Notes: generated by a model from the sequence alone, not told the origin. A stretch of DNA of 64,000 bases from Rapana venosa (GCA_028751875.1 CM054135.1:6962269-7026268); one strand, 5' to 3'. Shown: positions 31,111-42,362, counted from the first letter of the stretch. Program-made: numbers and translations.

Positions 31111-32670
31111 GTCCCTGCCCCAATAACCAAAAATCCCCCCCCCCCCCCCCCCCATCAGCTGCCCGAGTGTCAACCTTTTGGTGGGGGGTGTGTGTGTGGG
31201 GGGGGGGGGGGGGGGAAGATCGCGCGGGCGTGTGTGTTTAAATGGGGGGTACCCGCTGTGCCGCCACCCTATGGCATTTCCCTTTTTGGGGGTTTTTTTT
31301 TATCCCGTGAAAAGTTTTTTAAGACGTTTATTATATGAAAACACGAACGACACGAAGAAAAAGGGGGTACGTTTTTAAATTTTTTATTTTTTAATGAGAA
31401 ACAAAAAAAAATAACAAAAAAAAAAAACGTGTGCTAGAAACGAATTTTAAGGAAAATTTTCAAACAGCTATCAAGCTTTATTATCTGATGTACCAGATGC
31501 AATTTTCCCAAACGCGAATTTTTTTTTATCCAACTTTATGAAAACGTAGACGACAGGCAAAACAAAACGTATATATGGATGATGTTAGATTATAAAATGT
31601 GGTTTCACCAGTACCTAGTAACAACGGGGCCCCGGGCCAAAAGGCGGCGGCAAGGGGTCGGGGGCACAATGACATGCTCCTGTTGAAATAAACAGGTGAG
31701 GACACAATGACTTGAGAGTCGTCTGGTGTGCTTTTCAGGGCAATGTTGGCCGGGTGGAGGAGAGGGGAGGGCAGAGCTACTCCTTTGTGTCGACCTGTTG
31801 GCCCTGTGCAGGGGAGTGGTGGTGGTGGTGGGGCAATGGTGAACAAACAGCTCGTCACGCGATATTGTTGTCTGTTTGTTTGTCGTACCTCTAGCCTGGC
31901 TGCATGTCAGGGCAGGAGTTAGGTCTGCCCTAAAGCGCGGGAGGACCAGTTCAGTCATGTGTTTGGAATAGTCACCTCCTCCTCCTTCTTCTTCTTCTTC
32001 TTCTTCAGCCTGCGTTTTATCTTGAGGCTGATGATTGATGTGGTTTGCTGGTTTGAGAGCCAGGATCTGTTCGTCTTATTTGTGGACCGGTTGCATACGC
32101 GTAAATTGTGTACAGGTAAGTGTTTTGATTTGTTGCGTTACACAATGCTGGAAGGTGGAGAAAAAAAAGGGTTTATCAACAATGGCACAAAGGAAGCCAG
32201 GAAACTAGGGTGGGAAAGAGAAAAGGAGAATCTTTTTGCTGAAAATGTTTTCGTTATTGTATGCAGATGATAACGGCAATGTTGGAAGGTGGTTTAGGGA
32301 GAAAGGAGATGTTCAGGACTGGGGCACTCAACTGGAAAGGAATGATGTGAGGCCACGTAGGGGTGTTATTGGTGACACACATTTATTGTTTCTATTACCA
32401 ACAAACACACACCGAAACAAAGAAAAAAAAACCCCCAACTGATACGTAATTCATGAAAGGCAGACACAGCAAATAGTTATATAATTGTCTAGCCAAATTC
32501 AAGAAAGTAAACCTCTTTCATTCGTCTTATGGCCAGTTAATGATAGGGAACCAAACGAGAGTCTACAATTGTAAGTGCAACAATCACAGCCTATGCAATT
32601 GATCAGGCAAATCCCTTCCTTAGTTTCTCTCAACTGACATTATTTTAATAATGTCCACAGCCCTTATGTC
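31111..32670. other. Inverted copy of 20,413-21,950; noisy to about 31,640, clean after
   Basis: Contains C-run and G-run blocks (31,135-31,153; 31,198-31,215), the mirror of the CA/C-run at 21,898-21,940. From about 31,680 it matches the left arm nearly base for base with scattered real-looking differences. An example is CTTAGTTTCTCTCAACTG here against CTTAGTGCTCTCAACTG in the left arm's reverse complement. No gene recognised. Confidence 0.65.
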
Positions 32671-32674
32671 TACT

Positions 32675-32791
32675 GGATCGGTGGTCTAGAGGTAACGCGC
32701 TGTCTAGAAAGCGAAAAGTCCGGTTCGTATCCCGTCTGGGTCCGAAACTTTTCCCCCCTCCATTAGACCATGAGTGGTGGTCTGGGCGCTA

Positions 32792-32822
<31 letters not shown>

Positions 32823-32941
32823 CGTGTGTTACAGAAAATTATGCAGCGCACGAAAAAGAACCCACGGCAACAAGAGAGTTGTCCCTGGCAAAATTCTTAG
32901 AAAAAAGCCACTCTGATAGAGAAAGAAATACAGTTGCAGAC

Positions 32942-32982
<41 letters not shown>

Positions 32983-33066
32983 TGGCGCTGCTCTTGTGGC
33001 GACGTGCTCTCCCCGGGGAGAGCAGCCCGAATTTCACGCAGAGAAATCTCGTGACTTAAAGTGGTA
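32675..33066 (+). mobile_element. SINE-A, subtype without the L2-like tail
   Basis: Plus-strand element: box A TGGTCTAGAGG at 32,682-32,692, box B GGTTCGTATCC at 32,722-32,732, then CGGATGAGACGATAAACCGA, an A-run (32,943-32,979), the CTCTCCCCGGGGAGAG core (33,007-33,022) and the end AAAGTGGTATAA with (AAAT)n. It is the inverted partner of 20,018-20,410. Confidence 0.87.
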
Positions 33067-33145
33067 TAAATAATAAATAAATAAATAAATACTAAGATCT
33101 TTCACAACATTGGCCCTTATCAAACCCCATAGATAGTGTAGCACC

Positions 33146-33262
33146 CGAGAGATAAAGAGAGAGAGAGAGAACAATGACATAGACAAATTCTTTTTATTTC
33201 GAGGATAATGAATAAGCACCCATGTGCTTTTTTACATCTCGACCCGCCCTTAGGGATATATG
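33146..33262 (-). mobile_element. SINE-B 3' tail with (GA)n
   Basis: Reverse complement of the 19,826-19,937 module: (GA)n, GACAAATTCTTTTTATTTCG, AGGATAATGAATAAGCACCC and the TTTACATC end. Confidence 0.75.
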
Positions 33263-33793
33263 ATAATAAAATAAAGTAAAGCCCATAGCAATACACTTAC
33301 ACAGTATACGAAAAAAATATCTACACAAAAATCCCCACAAAAATCACCGAAGAGAGAGAGAAAAAAAGTAGCAACAAGTAATAAAGAAAGCTAAACAGAA
33401 AACACAGAAACAACCGAAAAAAGCAAGAAACCAAGAGCAAAACAAAAGCAGCAACAACAACAAGGGGAGAGAGGGACAACCGAATAATCCCCCCCCCCCC
33501 CCTCCAAAAAACCCCAACAACAACCCCAAACCCAAACAGAACCAAACAAAGCAAAACCTCCATAATATAAAGGAGAACAAACCACGTAAATAGTATCATT
33601 TTGGCTAACAGAAAGAAACGTCAAAAATTCTTTGTACTTTTATGGGAGGCAACAGCAATAGTAAACTACATGAAACAAATATTGTATAAGCAATTCTTTG
33701 TACTTTTATGGGAGGCAGCAGCAATAGTAAACTACATGAAAGAAATATTGTATAAGCAATTTGCATCCCCATGCACACCACACACACAACACA

Positions 33794-33850
<57 letters not shown>

Positions 33851-34325
33851 CGCGTGCGTCCACGCACTCACACCATGCATCATGCCAAAATCAAATCTGT
33901 ATGAATAATCATGTATAGTCACAGAAAAGGACATCTGCACATTTGGAAATTAGCTGTACATTATTGGTACGCTCAAAACAAGAATATCAAAATAAAATAT
34001 TCACTAATCTCAAATACAGTCAACTTATGCAATAGAAATGGAATATTAAATCTGAATAGAGCATTCAACGGGATACTAATTGTAAACACAACAATTAAAT
34101 CTATAGGCAACAATAAATGGAGAGGACAAGAGTGAGAGAGAGAGAGACAGCGAGAGAGAGAGAGAGAGAGAGGAGAGAGAAGAGAGAGAAGAGGAGAGAG
34201 AGAGAGAGGGGAGAGAGCAGTACATTTTGAATCCATATGATATTGCATATAGTTTTCATCAACACTATCACCATGAGCACTCGATTTAACACTGTACATG
34301 TTAAGATCGTCCTAGAGTCATAATA
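33263..34325. other. Non-coding flank, inverted copy of 18,775-19,825
   Basis: Holds a C-run at 33,488-33,503, the ~64-bp tandem pair (33,622-33,762), (CA)n at about 33,776-33,849 and (GA)n at about 34,131-34,216. Microsatellite lengths differ from the left arm. No gene. Confidence 0.7.
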
Positions 34326-34790
34326 GGTGGATCGGTGGTCTAGAGGTAACGCGCCTGTCTAGAAAGCGAAAAGTCCGGGTCTGAAGTGTGCGGCGGTTCG
34401 TACCCCGTTTGGACCGGAAAATTTCCCCCCATCCATTAGACCATGAGTGGTGGTCTGGGCGCTAGTCTTTCGGATGAGACGATAAACGGGTCCCGTGTGT
34501 TACACGTAATTATTTACTCACGTAAAAAAACCCCACGGCAAAAAGAGAGTTGTCCTGGCAAAATTCTTAGAAAAAAGCCATTTGATAGGGAAACAAAATA
34601 CAGTTGGCAGACATGAAAAAGAAAAAAATGGGTGGCGCTGCGCTTGTGGCGACGCGCTCTCCCGCTCTCCCCGGGGAGAGCAGCCCGAATTTCACGGAGA
34701 GAAATCTGCCGTGACTTAAAGTGGTATGAAATGAAATCTGAGCGCTTTGATTTGTTGCTTTACAAGATTCAGCGCTATATAAATTCCATA

Positions 34791-34833
<43 letters not shown>

Positions 34834-34848
34834 TATTATTATTATAAT
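34326..34848 (+). mobile_element. SINE-A, subtype with L2-like tail
   Basis: Box A TGGTCTAGAGG at 34,336-34,346 and box B GGTTCGTACCC at 34,395-34,405, with the longer inter-box insert. The body ends TTGCTTTACAAGATTCAGCG, CTATATAAATTCCATA and (ATT)n. Inverted partner of 18,245-18,774. Confidence 0.87.
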
Positions 34849-34931
34849 AAGATAGTGGAAAAAAATCATTTCTAGAAGTCATTTTTCAGTAACAAAAGCG
34901 ATATACAAGTAAAACATTCACACTTATACAC

Positions 34932-35041
34932 AGAGATGAGAGAGGGAGGGAGGGGGAGGGGGGGGGGGGTGGGGGGGGGGGGGGGGGGGGGGAGGGAGAG
35001 AGAGAGAGAGAGGGGAGAGAGAGAGAGAGAGAGAGAGAGGA
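34932..35041. repeat. G-run and (GA)n in the LINE-C 3' region
   Basis: Mirror of the (CT)n/C-run that follows LINE-B. Open frames across it, rich in R, E and G or in S, L and P, are artefacts of simple sequence. Confidence 0.9.
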
Positions 35042-35104
35042 TAATTTGGTATAATGTAAGGGAGGATACATTTACTTTGTTTCCAACAGATCATGTGTGG
35101 ATTT

Positions 35105-35926
35105 TTATTTTTGATGCATCAAGTGGATGAAAAAATGACTTTTGAAGATTGTTAATGATTGGTGTTGTCTAAATGAGCCAGGAAGGGAGTTCCACAGCAC
35201 AGGGCCTGAGTAAAGTAAGGTAGATTTGAACAAATCTATTCTTGGGATTGGGACACTCGGCTTTTCAGTATTTCTGGAATGATTCATTGGGAACTTGTCT
35301 TTTAAGGATGAGGGAAAAGTTCCTGTCATTATCTTAAACATCATGAGGCCTTTGTTAAATCTTAGTCTTTGGTGTAGGGGAAAAATATTTAACTGAGTAT
35401 AATCCACTTCTAGTAAGGTAGTCTTCTTCAGAAGAACCAGTTTAAGAGCACGGTTATACAGAATTAATAATGGTTTCATAGTGTTTGCACTAGCAGAATC
35501 CCACAGGGTTGAAGTATAATCCGTTGAAGATTGTATATAAGCTTGAAAGAATAGTTTTCTTGAATGAAAGTCAAGAAAATGTTTGATTTTAGTCTTTTGG
35601 TATACTCTTTGAGACATGTATTTGCACAGATGGGATATGTGATGGTACCAGCTGAGATTTTCATCAATTGTTACTCCTAAAACTTTTGGGTGAGAGGCTT
35701 GTTCGATTGTTTTCCTTTTAAATAGGGATTGGAAAAAGTTTATGAGATAGATTTTGTTGCTTTTGTCTGGTAGTGATAAGCATGCATTTTGTTTTTTGGG
35801 GTGTATAGACATGTGGTTTATTTCAGTCCCATTTGACAAGACATCAGTGCTATTTTGCAATGTCTTTGCAAGAGTTAATGTCAGTATGGTTTGTATGTAT
35901 GGTTGTGTCATCACAAAAGTTCGCAT
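35105..35926 (-). pseudogene. LINE-C thumb and C-terminal domain
   Basis: 273 open residues. VLGVTIDENLSWYHHISH (~residues 85-102) is the conserved post-catalytic block. DYTSTLWDSASANTM, PLHQRLRFNKGLMMFKIMTG and PVLWNSLPGSFRQ are the usual C-terminal motifs, and the frame ends LMHQK. This is the cleanest version of this region among the four copies. Confidence 0.85.
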
Positions 35927-36173
35927 TTAGATTTGATATGGAGAGGAAGGTCATTTATGTATAATGAAAAGAGAATTGGGCCTAAGATGGATCCCTGTGG
36001 TACTCCATAATGAATGGGTTTTAGTGTGGATGTGGACGTAGTTATTGAAGCACACTGTTGCCTGTTTGTAAGATAAGAAGCAAGAAGTTCTAGAGTATTT
36101 GTAGAGAGATTATATAAGTCTAGCTTTTTAATGAGAAGTCTGCGGTCAATTGTATCAAATGCTTTTTTGAAAT
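35927..36173 (-). pseudogene. LINE-C RT motif A to motif C stretch
   Basis: The reverse complement gives motif A, and around 35,965-36,010 an intact GVPQGSILGPILFS-type motif B' that is destroyed in LINE-B. At about 35,917 the FADD codons lack one base (TTTTGTGATGAC), the same lesion seen in noisy LINE-A. Confidence 0.75.
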
Positions 36174-36807
36174 CTACAAATAATACTCCACAAAATTTAT
36201 TGTCATTAATACAAGACTAGTCAATGCCGTATGGCATGAGTGATTTTTTCTAAATCCAGACTGATTTGGGTGCAGTAAGTTGTTAATATCTATATGATGG
36301 ACTATGTGTTTATTCATATGTTTTTCCAAAGGTTTTGAAAGGTAAGATATGATAGAGATTGGCCTATAATTTGAGGGATCGGAAGTGTCTCCAGACTTGT
36401 GGATCGGAATCACCTTAGCAGTTTTGAAGGCGTTGGGGAAATAGTTCTTATGAAGACAAAGGTTATAGAAAATGGGGTCGAGTGTCTGCAATAACTGAGC
36501 TGAGGAGTTTCAGTATTCTGCCATCTATTCCATCAAGACCACATGTACTTGATTGTTTGAGGTGAGTCAGATAATTGTAGACCTCAGAAACAGATATGAA
36601 TGGTATGTGGAGTTTTGATGGAATACGCTTTTCTTGGCAGTATTGTTTTAGTTCATGGAGATCATTGGACATCAGGTCATCACTGCTAATTATGTTAGAA
36701 GAAATATTAATGAAGTGATTGTTTAGTTTTTCAGCAGAAATATCTTTAATTACGTTAGATTTGGAAGACAATTGATTATTTGTTATTTGATTGATTGCCT
36801 TCCACAC
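36174..36807 (-). pseudogene. LINE-C RT fingers (two overlapping frames)
   Basis: 36,463-36,807 carries the pre-RT linker and SSTCGLDGIDGRI. 36,174-36,491 carries AKVIPIHKSGDTSDPSNYRP and QSGFRKNHSCHTALTSLV. A frameshift separates them. Motif A (VDFKKAFDTID) follows at about 36,140-36,175 in yet another frame. Confidence 0.82.
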
Positions 36808-37010
36808 AGTCTTTGAATTTTGTTTGGATGAAAGTAGATCTTGGAAATATTTCCTTTTCTCTCGCCGTTTTTGTGAGTTTATGGCATTTCTTAATTTTTT
36901 TGCCTCCTCATAATATTTATGTTCTTTTAAAAAATCTCTAAGATAACATGCTTCTTCTAGTTCCTTTGTAAACCAAGGCGGTTTTGGGACATGTTTGATC
37001 CTTATGGTTT

Positions 37011-37493
37011 TTAATGGGCATGTTTGTTATAAGATTTCAGTAAAACTTTTATCCAGAACTCAATGGCCAGGTCGGGATCAGTAATATTGAATGTTTCCGA
37101 GAGCATGGAACTGCTTAACACTAGTAAGAAAAGCTGCTCATTAAATTTTGCAAAAGAACCATAGGTTATAGTTTTATGGCCAGGTTTAGGATTTTTTGAT
37201 CCTTTTTTGGACCATGTGGTACAGACTAGGTAGTGATCGCTACAGTTATATACAGGGACACACATTTCTATGATGTTTTTAGGGTCTGATACATAGATGT
37301 GATCAATAATTGTATTAGAATTTGATGTGACACTTGTGGGTGAAGTAACTAATTGGTGAAGATTGAATGAGTTAATAACTTGGGTCCATTGGTTGTTTAC
37401 TTTTGCTAGGTCAATATTAAAATCACCTAGTAAGATAATTTCCCTAGATTCTAATAGGACTAAGTTCATCATGGAGTCAAACTTTCTATCCAA
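37011..37493 (-). pseudogene. LINE-C endonuclease C-terminal piece
   Basis: 160 residues: ILLGDFNIDLA (~18-28), NTIIDHIYVSD and CSDHYLVCTTW with the catalytic SDH. Overlaps the preceding piece by 25 bp in another frame. Confidence 0.85.
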
Positions 37494-37885
37494 TTTTTTC
37501 TTTCTGTTGGATTTCTGTAGCAGAACACCATTATAATAGGTGCTGCACCTTTTATAGCTACTTTGATCCAGATGGATTTAACTTCATAACCCTCAAGATG
37601 GAAAAGACGTTTGAACGTTACAGACTCACTAATATAGATTAAGATACCTGTTTCTTTGGGCTTTTGCGGATCTTTTCGCACGATTTTATATCCTGTAATG
37701 GAAATGTCAATGTTGGTTATGTGTTCTGAAAGTCTTGACTCAGAAAGCCCTAGTATATGAAATGGTTTGCCTTGGTTTGTGATGAGTCTTGTTATATCTT
37801 CGATTTTATTGACTGCATGGTTTATATTTAGGTGGCAAATTCGTAAGCCATCCTTGGAGGGCCATGAATTATGTCTTGAATACAT
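37469..37885 (-). pseudogene. LINE-C endonuclease N-terminal piece
   Basis: 138 residues: LRICHLNINHAVNKIEDI (~residues 14-31), HILGLSESRLS with the catalytic Glu (~43-53), then ETGILIYISE and VFCYRNPT (~120-127). This is the first half of an EEP-type endonuclease, which would nick target DNA in target-primed reverse transcription. A frameshift near 37,480 joins it to the next piece. Confidence 0.85.
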
Positions 37886-37905
37886 TTATTGAAGTTAGTT
37901 TTGTG

Positions 37906-38795
37906 AGGAATGTATTAATGTGTACAAGAATGGTGAAGATAAGGAAGAAAAGAGAGACAATGAATAATAATAATAGGGGGGGGGGGGGGGGGGAGTGAAT
38001 ACTTGATAGGGGTATAGGGGTGGAAGGGTGAAGAAAGGAGTAAAATCAATTACCACTCTGTAGCACACAATTTGTGTATAACTCACTCAGTCCGACAGTA
38101 GTCTGAGGAGAAAAAAAAATTCCACAGGTGCCGTGGTTGGTTACCGAGAGAAAGGGGAGATAAAAAACAACAACAACAACAATAGTGCAACCAAATCACC
38201 CTCAACAAGCGAGGCCAGACAATACAGCAAAGCACCTGTAAATAAAAGATGCCAGAATATGAATAATAAGCACAACTACAATCAGCACAGTTCCTGGAAA
38301 ATATGATTTAAAAAAGAAAAAAGAAGAAAGAAAGAACAAATAGTAAAGAAAAGAAAAAGAAAGTGATGAGCACAATCAGCACTGTTTCAGAAAGCTTGGT
38401 CCTGGTGTAGGGGATTGTCACTGCTTGTGTCCTGTCACTGTTTGCTTCACACTGCAGCACTGGGTGGGCGTGTCGCCAGCCCAGAATAGAGATATATAAT
38501 ATAAAATTAAACTGTCACCTAATTGACATTTCAAGGCCATGGGTAGCATAACACAGGAATAAGTCCTTGTAAGATGTTATGCAGCTTCTAACTAATGATT
38601 GGTTAAAGGAAGTGTTCATACACATGCATGCACGTATGAACGCGCATACATATCCTTGTTCACACACAACACACACACACATACACACACACATAGTGCA
38701 TACATACGCAAACATAGGTGCACCTGCATACCCCCCCCCCCCCCCCTTCCCCACACACAAACCCTTAATGTGGAGTATTGGTAGGTGAGAATTTA
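37906..38795. other. Spacer between LINE-C ORF1 and ORF2
   Basis: G-run at 37,977-37,994, (AAC)n at about 38,167-38,181, A/G-rich sequence at 38,310-38,365, (CA)n at about 38,660-38,695 and a C-run at 38,731-38,747. No domain is recognised. It is long for an ORF1-ORF2 spacer, so microsatellite growth or insertion is likely. Confidence 0.5.
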
Positions 38796-40240
38796 TCACA
38801 TGAGAGTTTCTAGTGTAACCTTAGACAGAAAAGCTGGAGCTGGGTGAAGTCTGGTGGCGGACACTGCTGGGTAGGGTGGGGGCTGGCGGTGGGGAGGAGG
38901 CAGGGTCGTCACATGTCGTAGATGTGGGAGGGTTTGTCTGTTGACACAGACACCGTCATTCAGGGGTTGAGGGTTAGGTTGGCGTCCTGACATCCGCGAT
39001 GAAAAAGGGTATACAGGGACACTGGAATCTGGTTGATACCCTTTTTGAAGCAGAGGTAAGGGTTGCGTCCTCCGTACGTCAGTGGGCCGTGTAGTTGGGG
39101 TCGTCAGGAGAGGCTGTCGTTGGTGTCGGGGGTCAGCGTATTTGAGGCTGTACGCTAACCTGTCTGCACGTTTGGGGCTGGGATTGAAAGGGTCAGAATA
39201 TCAATCTTTGCGTGGGGCCCCACTGGCGGTTGTAAATATGGCAGTGTGGTCTGCAAACGTGATGTTTTCTGCAGAACACACTTTGGCAAGGGACATATTG
39301 GATAAGTGAACGGTCTTCTTTAGAGGATGCCGTCCCATTGGGGAAATGGACGATGCCAGCCCGCCCGGCTTGGGGAACACATACTTGATATTTTGGATAA
39401 GTTGTGGGCCATTTTTGTGTGTGATGGATGTAATTTTCATGTGTTGATTCCCGATGAAAAAAGAGGGTGCTGTACTTCTTTTTTGCGGGAATGTGTTGAA
39501 GCCAATGAATAAGGTCATCAAATGTGAAGCTGAGATGCTGATGTTTTGATTTCTGCCTTTGTAATATAGAATATATCTGACTTGATGTGTCGTGTCACTG
39601 AGTCACCCAGGATGAGATTCGTTGTGCTGGAGTGTACTCTTTGTACTGCTAGGTGTTGGCGTGGTGTGAGGGTGTTGTTGGTAGTAGTCTGAGGTGCTTC
39701 AGAAGTGTGTGATTGTAGTTTGTCTTTTTTTTTTCTTTGAGGACTGTTGTCCAAACCCTTTGGGTTTGGGTCTTTCTCCTCGGTGTTGTTACGGGTTTGT
39801 TTTCCAGAGTCTTTTTGGTTGTTGATGCTGACAGTGTTGGCAGTGTTGCTTGAGGTTGGTTGTTGATTCTTTAGTAATATCGGAGCTTGTTTGCCAGAGT
39901 CTGTTTGGTTGTTGAGTTTGAAAGTATTGTCCATGACTTGTAGTGAAGTTGTTGGAGTCAGGTGGGGTTGGCTTCTGGTCAGTGTTTTCATGAGTACATT
40001 GATTTGTGTCTTCGTCGTAGTTTAGAGAAGAAGAATCTGTGGTGGTAGGGAAGGAGAAATAAAGTTTCCCGTTCTTTTCTAACTGCGTGTGTGAAGTTGA
40101 GTGATTTTGTGTGTGTGTGTGTGCTTTTGATATGTCGTTCGTTGCATAAGTTCTGATCATTCATGGGTTTTTTTTTTGCATTTGAGAATAGTTTTGGTGA
40201 GGGAACCCCTGCTTTGGGGTTTTTTGGATTGAGCAAGACA
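38796..40240 (-). pseudogene. CR1-like ORF1 with SGNH/esterase-like domain, frameshifted
   Basis: Frames in order on the minus strand: a polar Asn/Gln/Thr-rich N-terminus (40,236-39,790), NLILGDSVTRHIKSD (39,600-39,640), the GDS block of SGNH hydrolases, then ISPMGRHPLKKTVHLSNMSL, NITFADHTAIFT and SGAPRKD (39,201-39,350). After an in-frame TGA comes YSDPFNPSPK (~39,170-39,200), at the place where SGNH proteins carry the catalytic Asp-x-x-His. CR1-type elements are known to encode an esterase-like ORF1. Its position just upstream of LINE-C ORF2 and in the same orientation fits that. The catalytic His appears replaced by Asn. Confidence 0.7.
39518..39991 (-). pseudogene. ORF1 central piece with GDSVTRHI motif
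   Basis: 157 open residues. The first ~110 are low-complexity polar sequence with two related segments (LKNQQPTSSNTANTVSINNQ and a relative upstream in the overlapping frame). The end carries LILGDSVTRHIK, the nucleophile Ser block of the SGNH fold. The remainder of the domain continues in the frame of 39,201-39,521. Confidence 0.7.
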
Positions 40241-40604
40241 GTGATTATCTTTGCTTCAGTCTTTTGATTTTTTGGGGGCCGTTTGTTTTCACAGGAAACG
40301 AGGGGAAAACGGTGGTTTTTGGTAGAGCGGAAAAAAGATGGTGAACTGTTGCACAGTATGGATATGTTTTTTGGCTGTTTTTGGGTGAAATTTTAATGGG
40401 TATGTGGGTTTTCTCTACCTTTTTTGTTGGGGAGGGGGGAACTTGCGTCCACAGGGGGTGGGGTGGGCTTTGTGCTTGTTTGTGGGTTGTGGTTTTGGTT
40501 TTTTGTGAGAGAGAGAGAGGAGAGAAGAGAGAGAGAGAGTGTGTGTGTGTGTGTCATGCTACCTGTATTACGTCGAGGTTGTGTGACAGAAAATTTTTTT
40601 GCCT
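40241..40604. other. Partly noisy flank with (GA)n and (GT)n
   Basis: GA at about 40,508-40,540 and GT at 40,539-40,554. Mirrors 7,560-7,960. No gene. Confidence 0.6.
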
Positions 40605-40868
40605 TGTTGATGCTCTGGGTTCCCTTTAACCCTTTTGGGTTTAGGGGAGCGAGCACCAGAGACCTCAACTTCTTTAAGGGGCAGCATATTGAGGGGGGCC
40701 CCTCTCCTCTCCTCTCGCTGCTTTTCCTTCCCGACCCCAAAAATGCAGGGACCCATTTCAGCTGGGTGAACTGGGGACGTACTGAAACCAAGCCCCAAAG
40801 GGCACCCATCCAAATTGGTAACCACGCTCCCCATGCTGCTTGACTAGCTGGGGGAAAGCGGTGCCCTT
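40605..40868 (-). mobile_element. SINE-C copy (partly noisy)
   Basis: The reverse complement shows CTAGTCAAGCAGCATGGGGA, GCGTGGTTACCAATTTGGAT, GGGTGCCC, the CAGCTGAAATGGGTCCCTG block and CAATATGCTGCCCC. It pairs with 7,215-7,525. The tRNA head is damaged. Confidence 0.72.
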
Positions 40869-41625
40869 GACCCTGAGCGACCGTGCCTTTTTTGATGGCT
40901 TGCCTTTCTAAACAAACCCTTTGCTATAAAAGAAAGCTTCACGAAGCATGGGGTTTTTGTCAAGGACTTCAATTCGGCTTTTCATCTTTTGTACCCCTAC
41001 CCAAAACCTTGATCAAGAGCATTAAATGCATTAAAGCATAGCATGGTAAAAAAGGAATGATATTTTTGAGATTAACTTTGAGCATTTGTTTCAAGCAGGC
41101 ATCCATACCTTTTTTGGACCCCCCTCATTGGGAATTTATTCGAATGAATGTTATTTTTGCAAAACAAGGGGGCTTTGAGTCTGAATGTTTGCTTTAGTCT
41201 TCCTTGCGTCCCTTTTGAAATTTCATTCTAAGTAATGAAATGCATGCATTCTAAGATCATATTTAAAAACCCCCAAAATTATCAGCCTTTTCCTTGCCAC
41301 GAAAATTTAAAAATTTAAATAATAATTGAGATTAAATGCTTGAAACTAGTATTTAAAAAAAAAACAGTTGTTCTATTCCCTTTCAATCACCATTAATTTT
41401 TGATTGCCCCAAAACGTTTTTCAGTAAAAAGGGAGTTTAGATATTCAAAAAAATTCCACTAAACAAGAAATTTAAATATCTCACAATTCATAAATCAGTT
41501 GCTGAAACCATATATTCTTCCCTGTAAAACTTTTTGAATTTGTTCGGGAAAAAATATATATATATTATTATATATATATAAATATATATATATTTTATAT
41601 ATTGTATGTGTGTTTTTGTGTTGTG
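40869..41625. other. Noisy unassigned sequence with (TA)n
   Basis: Mirror of 6,480-7,200. Contains a (TA)n tract at about 41,555-41,602. No gene seen. Confidence 0.6.
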
Positions 41626-41750
41626 TATAAGAGAGAGAGAGGAGAAGAAGAAGAGAAGAGGAGACAATGCAAAGACAATGACAAAATTTTTTATTTTGAG
41701 GGTATAAAACACACTGTGCTTTTTTATCCATCCCCCCCCTTAGGGCATTT
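41626..41750 (-). mobile_element. (GA)n plus SINE-B 3' tail (noisy)
   Basis: GA-rich tract, GACAATGACAAAATTTTTTA, then the AGGGTATAAAACACACTGTG remnant of the hairpin-like tail and TTTTTTATCCATCC. Same module as 33,146-33,262. Confidence 0.6.
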
Positions 41751-41925
41751 AATAAAATAACCAATACTTCAGTCTCGCAAAAAAAACAAGGGGAAAAAAA
41801 CCTTTTTAAAACATCCCCCCCCCCCCCCCAAAGCAAGCAATTAAAAAAAATCAAGAAAACCCCACCCCCCCCTGACCCCCCCAAAAACCTAACCAAAACA
41901 AACAAACAAAAAAAGAGAACCATCA

Positions 41926-42330
41926 TTTCGTGCTTGAAGCCCCTCCCCTTCGCCAGACCGGTTTGCCCGTCGTTTGCTGCTGCCCTCAGTGTTGCCTGTT
42001 TGAAGGGGTCTGGCTTTGGAGCCCTGGGTTCATTTCAATGTCGCCACACTGATGTATTAAATTGCCCATGTATAACAAAAAGAGGAGCACACCTGTCACT
42101 ACACCGTCTCGTCTTGTTCTCAGTGTCAACACACGCATAAACATGGTGGATTTAAATTTTGCTCTCTTGAACATGAAAGCCAGGTATACAGGCAAAAATC
42201 CACCACACACAGTCCTAAAGGCTAAAGGTGAGACTGGCATACTGCACCACCTATCTACCTGCCAAGTGTCACAACTGGAAAGTCACTATAGACTGTGAAA
42301 TTTAAGTAAACACAGGAGAAACTCTTTAAA
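41926..42330 (-). mobile_element. LINE N-terminal fragment encoding a 2A-like peptide
   Basis: Clean sequence bounded on one side by a noisy SINE-tail segment and on the other by GA repeats. On the minus strand it encodes a frame ending in a hydrophobic run followed by GDIEMNPG. 2A-like sequences at ORF starts are described for several APE-type non-LTR retrotransposons, including molluscan ones. The fragment stops at 41,926, so its element cannot be named; it may be the lost 5' part of an ORF1/ORF2 like those nearby. Confidence 0.65.
41986..42240 (-). pseudogene. 2A-like ribosome-skipping motif, final Pro missing
   Basis: 84 open residues. VVTGVLLFLLYMGNLIHQ (47-64) is the hydrophobic stretch expected upstream of a 2A core. 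CGDIEMNPG (65-73; core at 42,022-42,045) matches the consensus D(V/I)ExNPG. The obligatory next residue, Pro, is Leu here (codon CTC). The sequence around it (GGGCTCCAAAGCC) would regain a Pro codon with one more C, so a single-base loss at this point is plausible, either real or a sequencing error. Without that Pro, skipping would not be expected. Confidence 0.65.
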
Positions 42331-42362
42331 ACACGTCCACTCCTGATGAGTTCACATTTGAT

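Larger units (their letters stand above)
35042..37905 (-). mobile_element. LINE-C ORF2 region: best-preserved CR1-like copy
   Basis: Minus-strand endonuclease-RT ORF2 plus C-terminal domain, more complete at its 5' end than LINE-B. The start of the endonuclease frame (from 37,885) is present. It is followed downstream by the purine-rich 3' region and SINE-A, and preceded by the esterase-like ORF1 at 38,796-40,240. ORF1 then ORF2 in one orientation is the CR1 layout. Frame pieces are listed separately. Confidence 0.88.

Noticed and set aside
40393..40843. Frames of ~138 residues on both strands
   Set aside because: They cover a SINE-C copy and GA/GT repeats.
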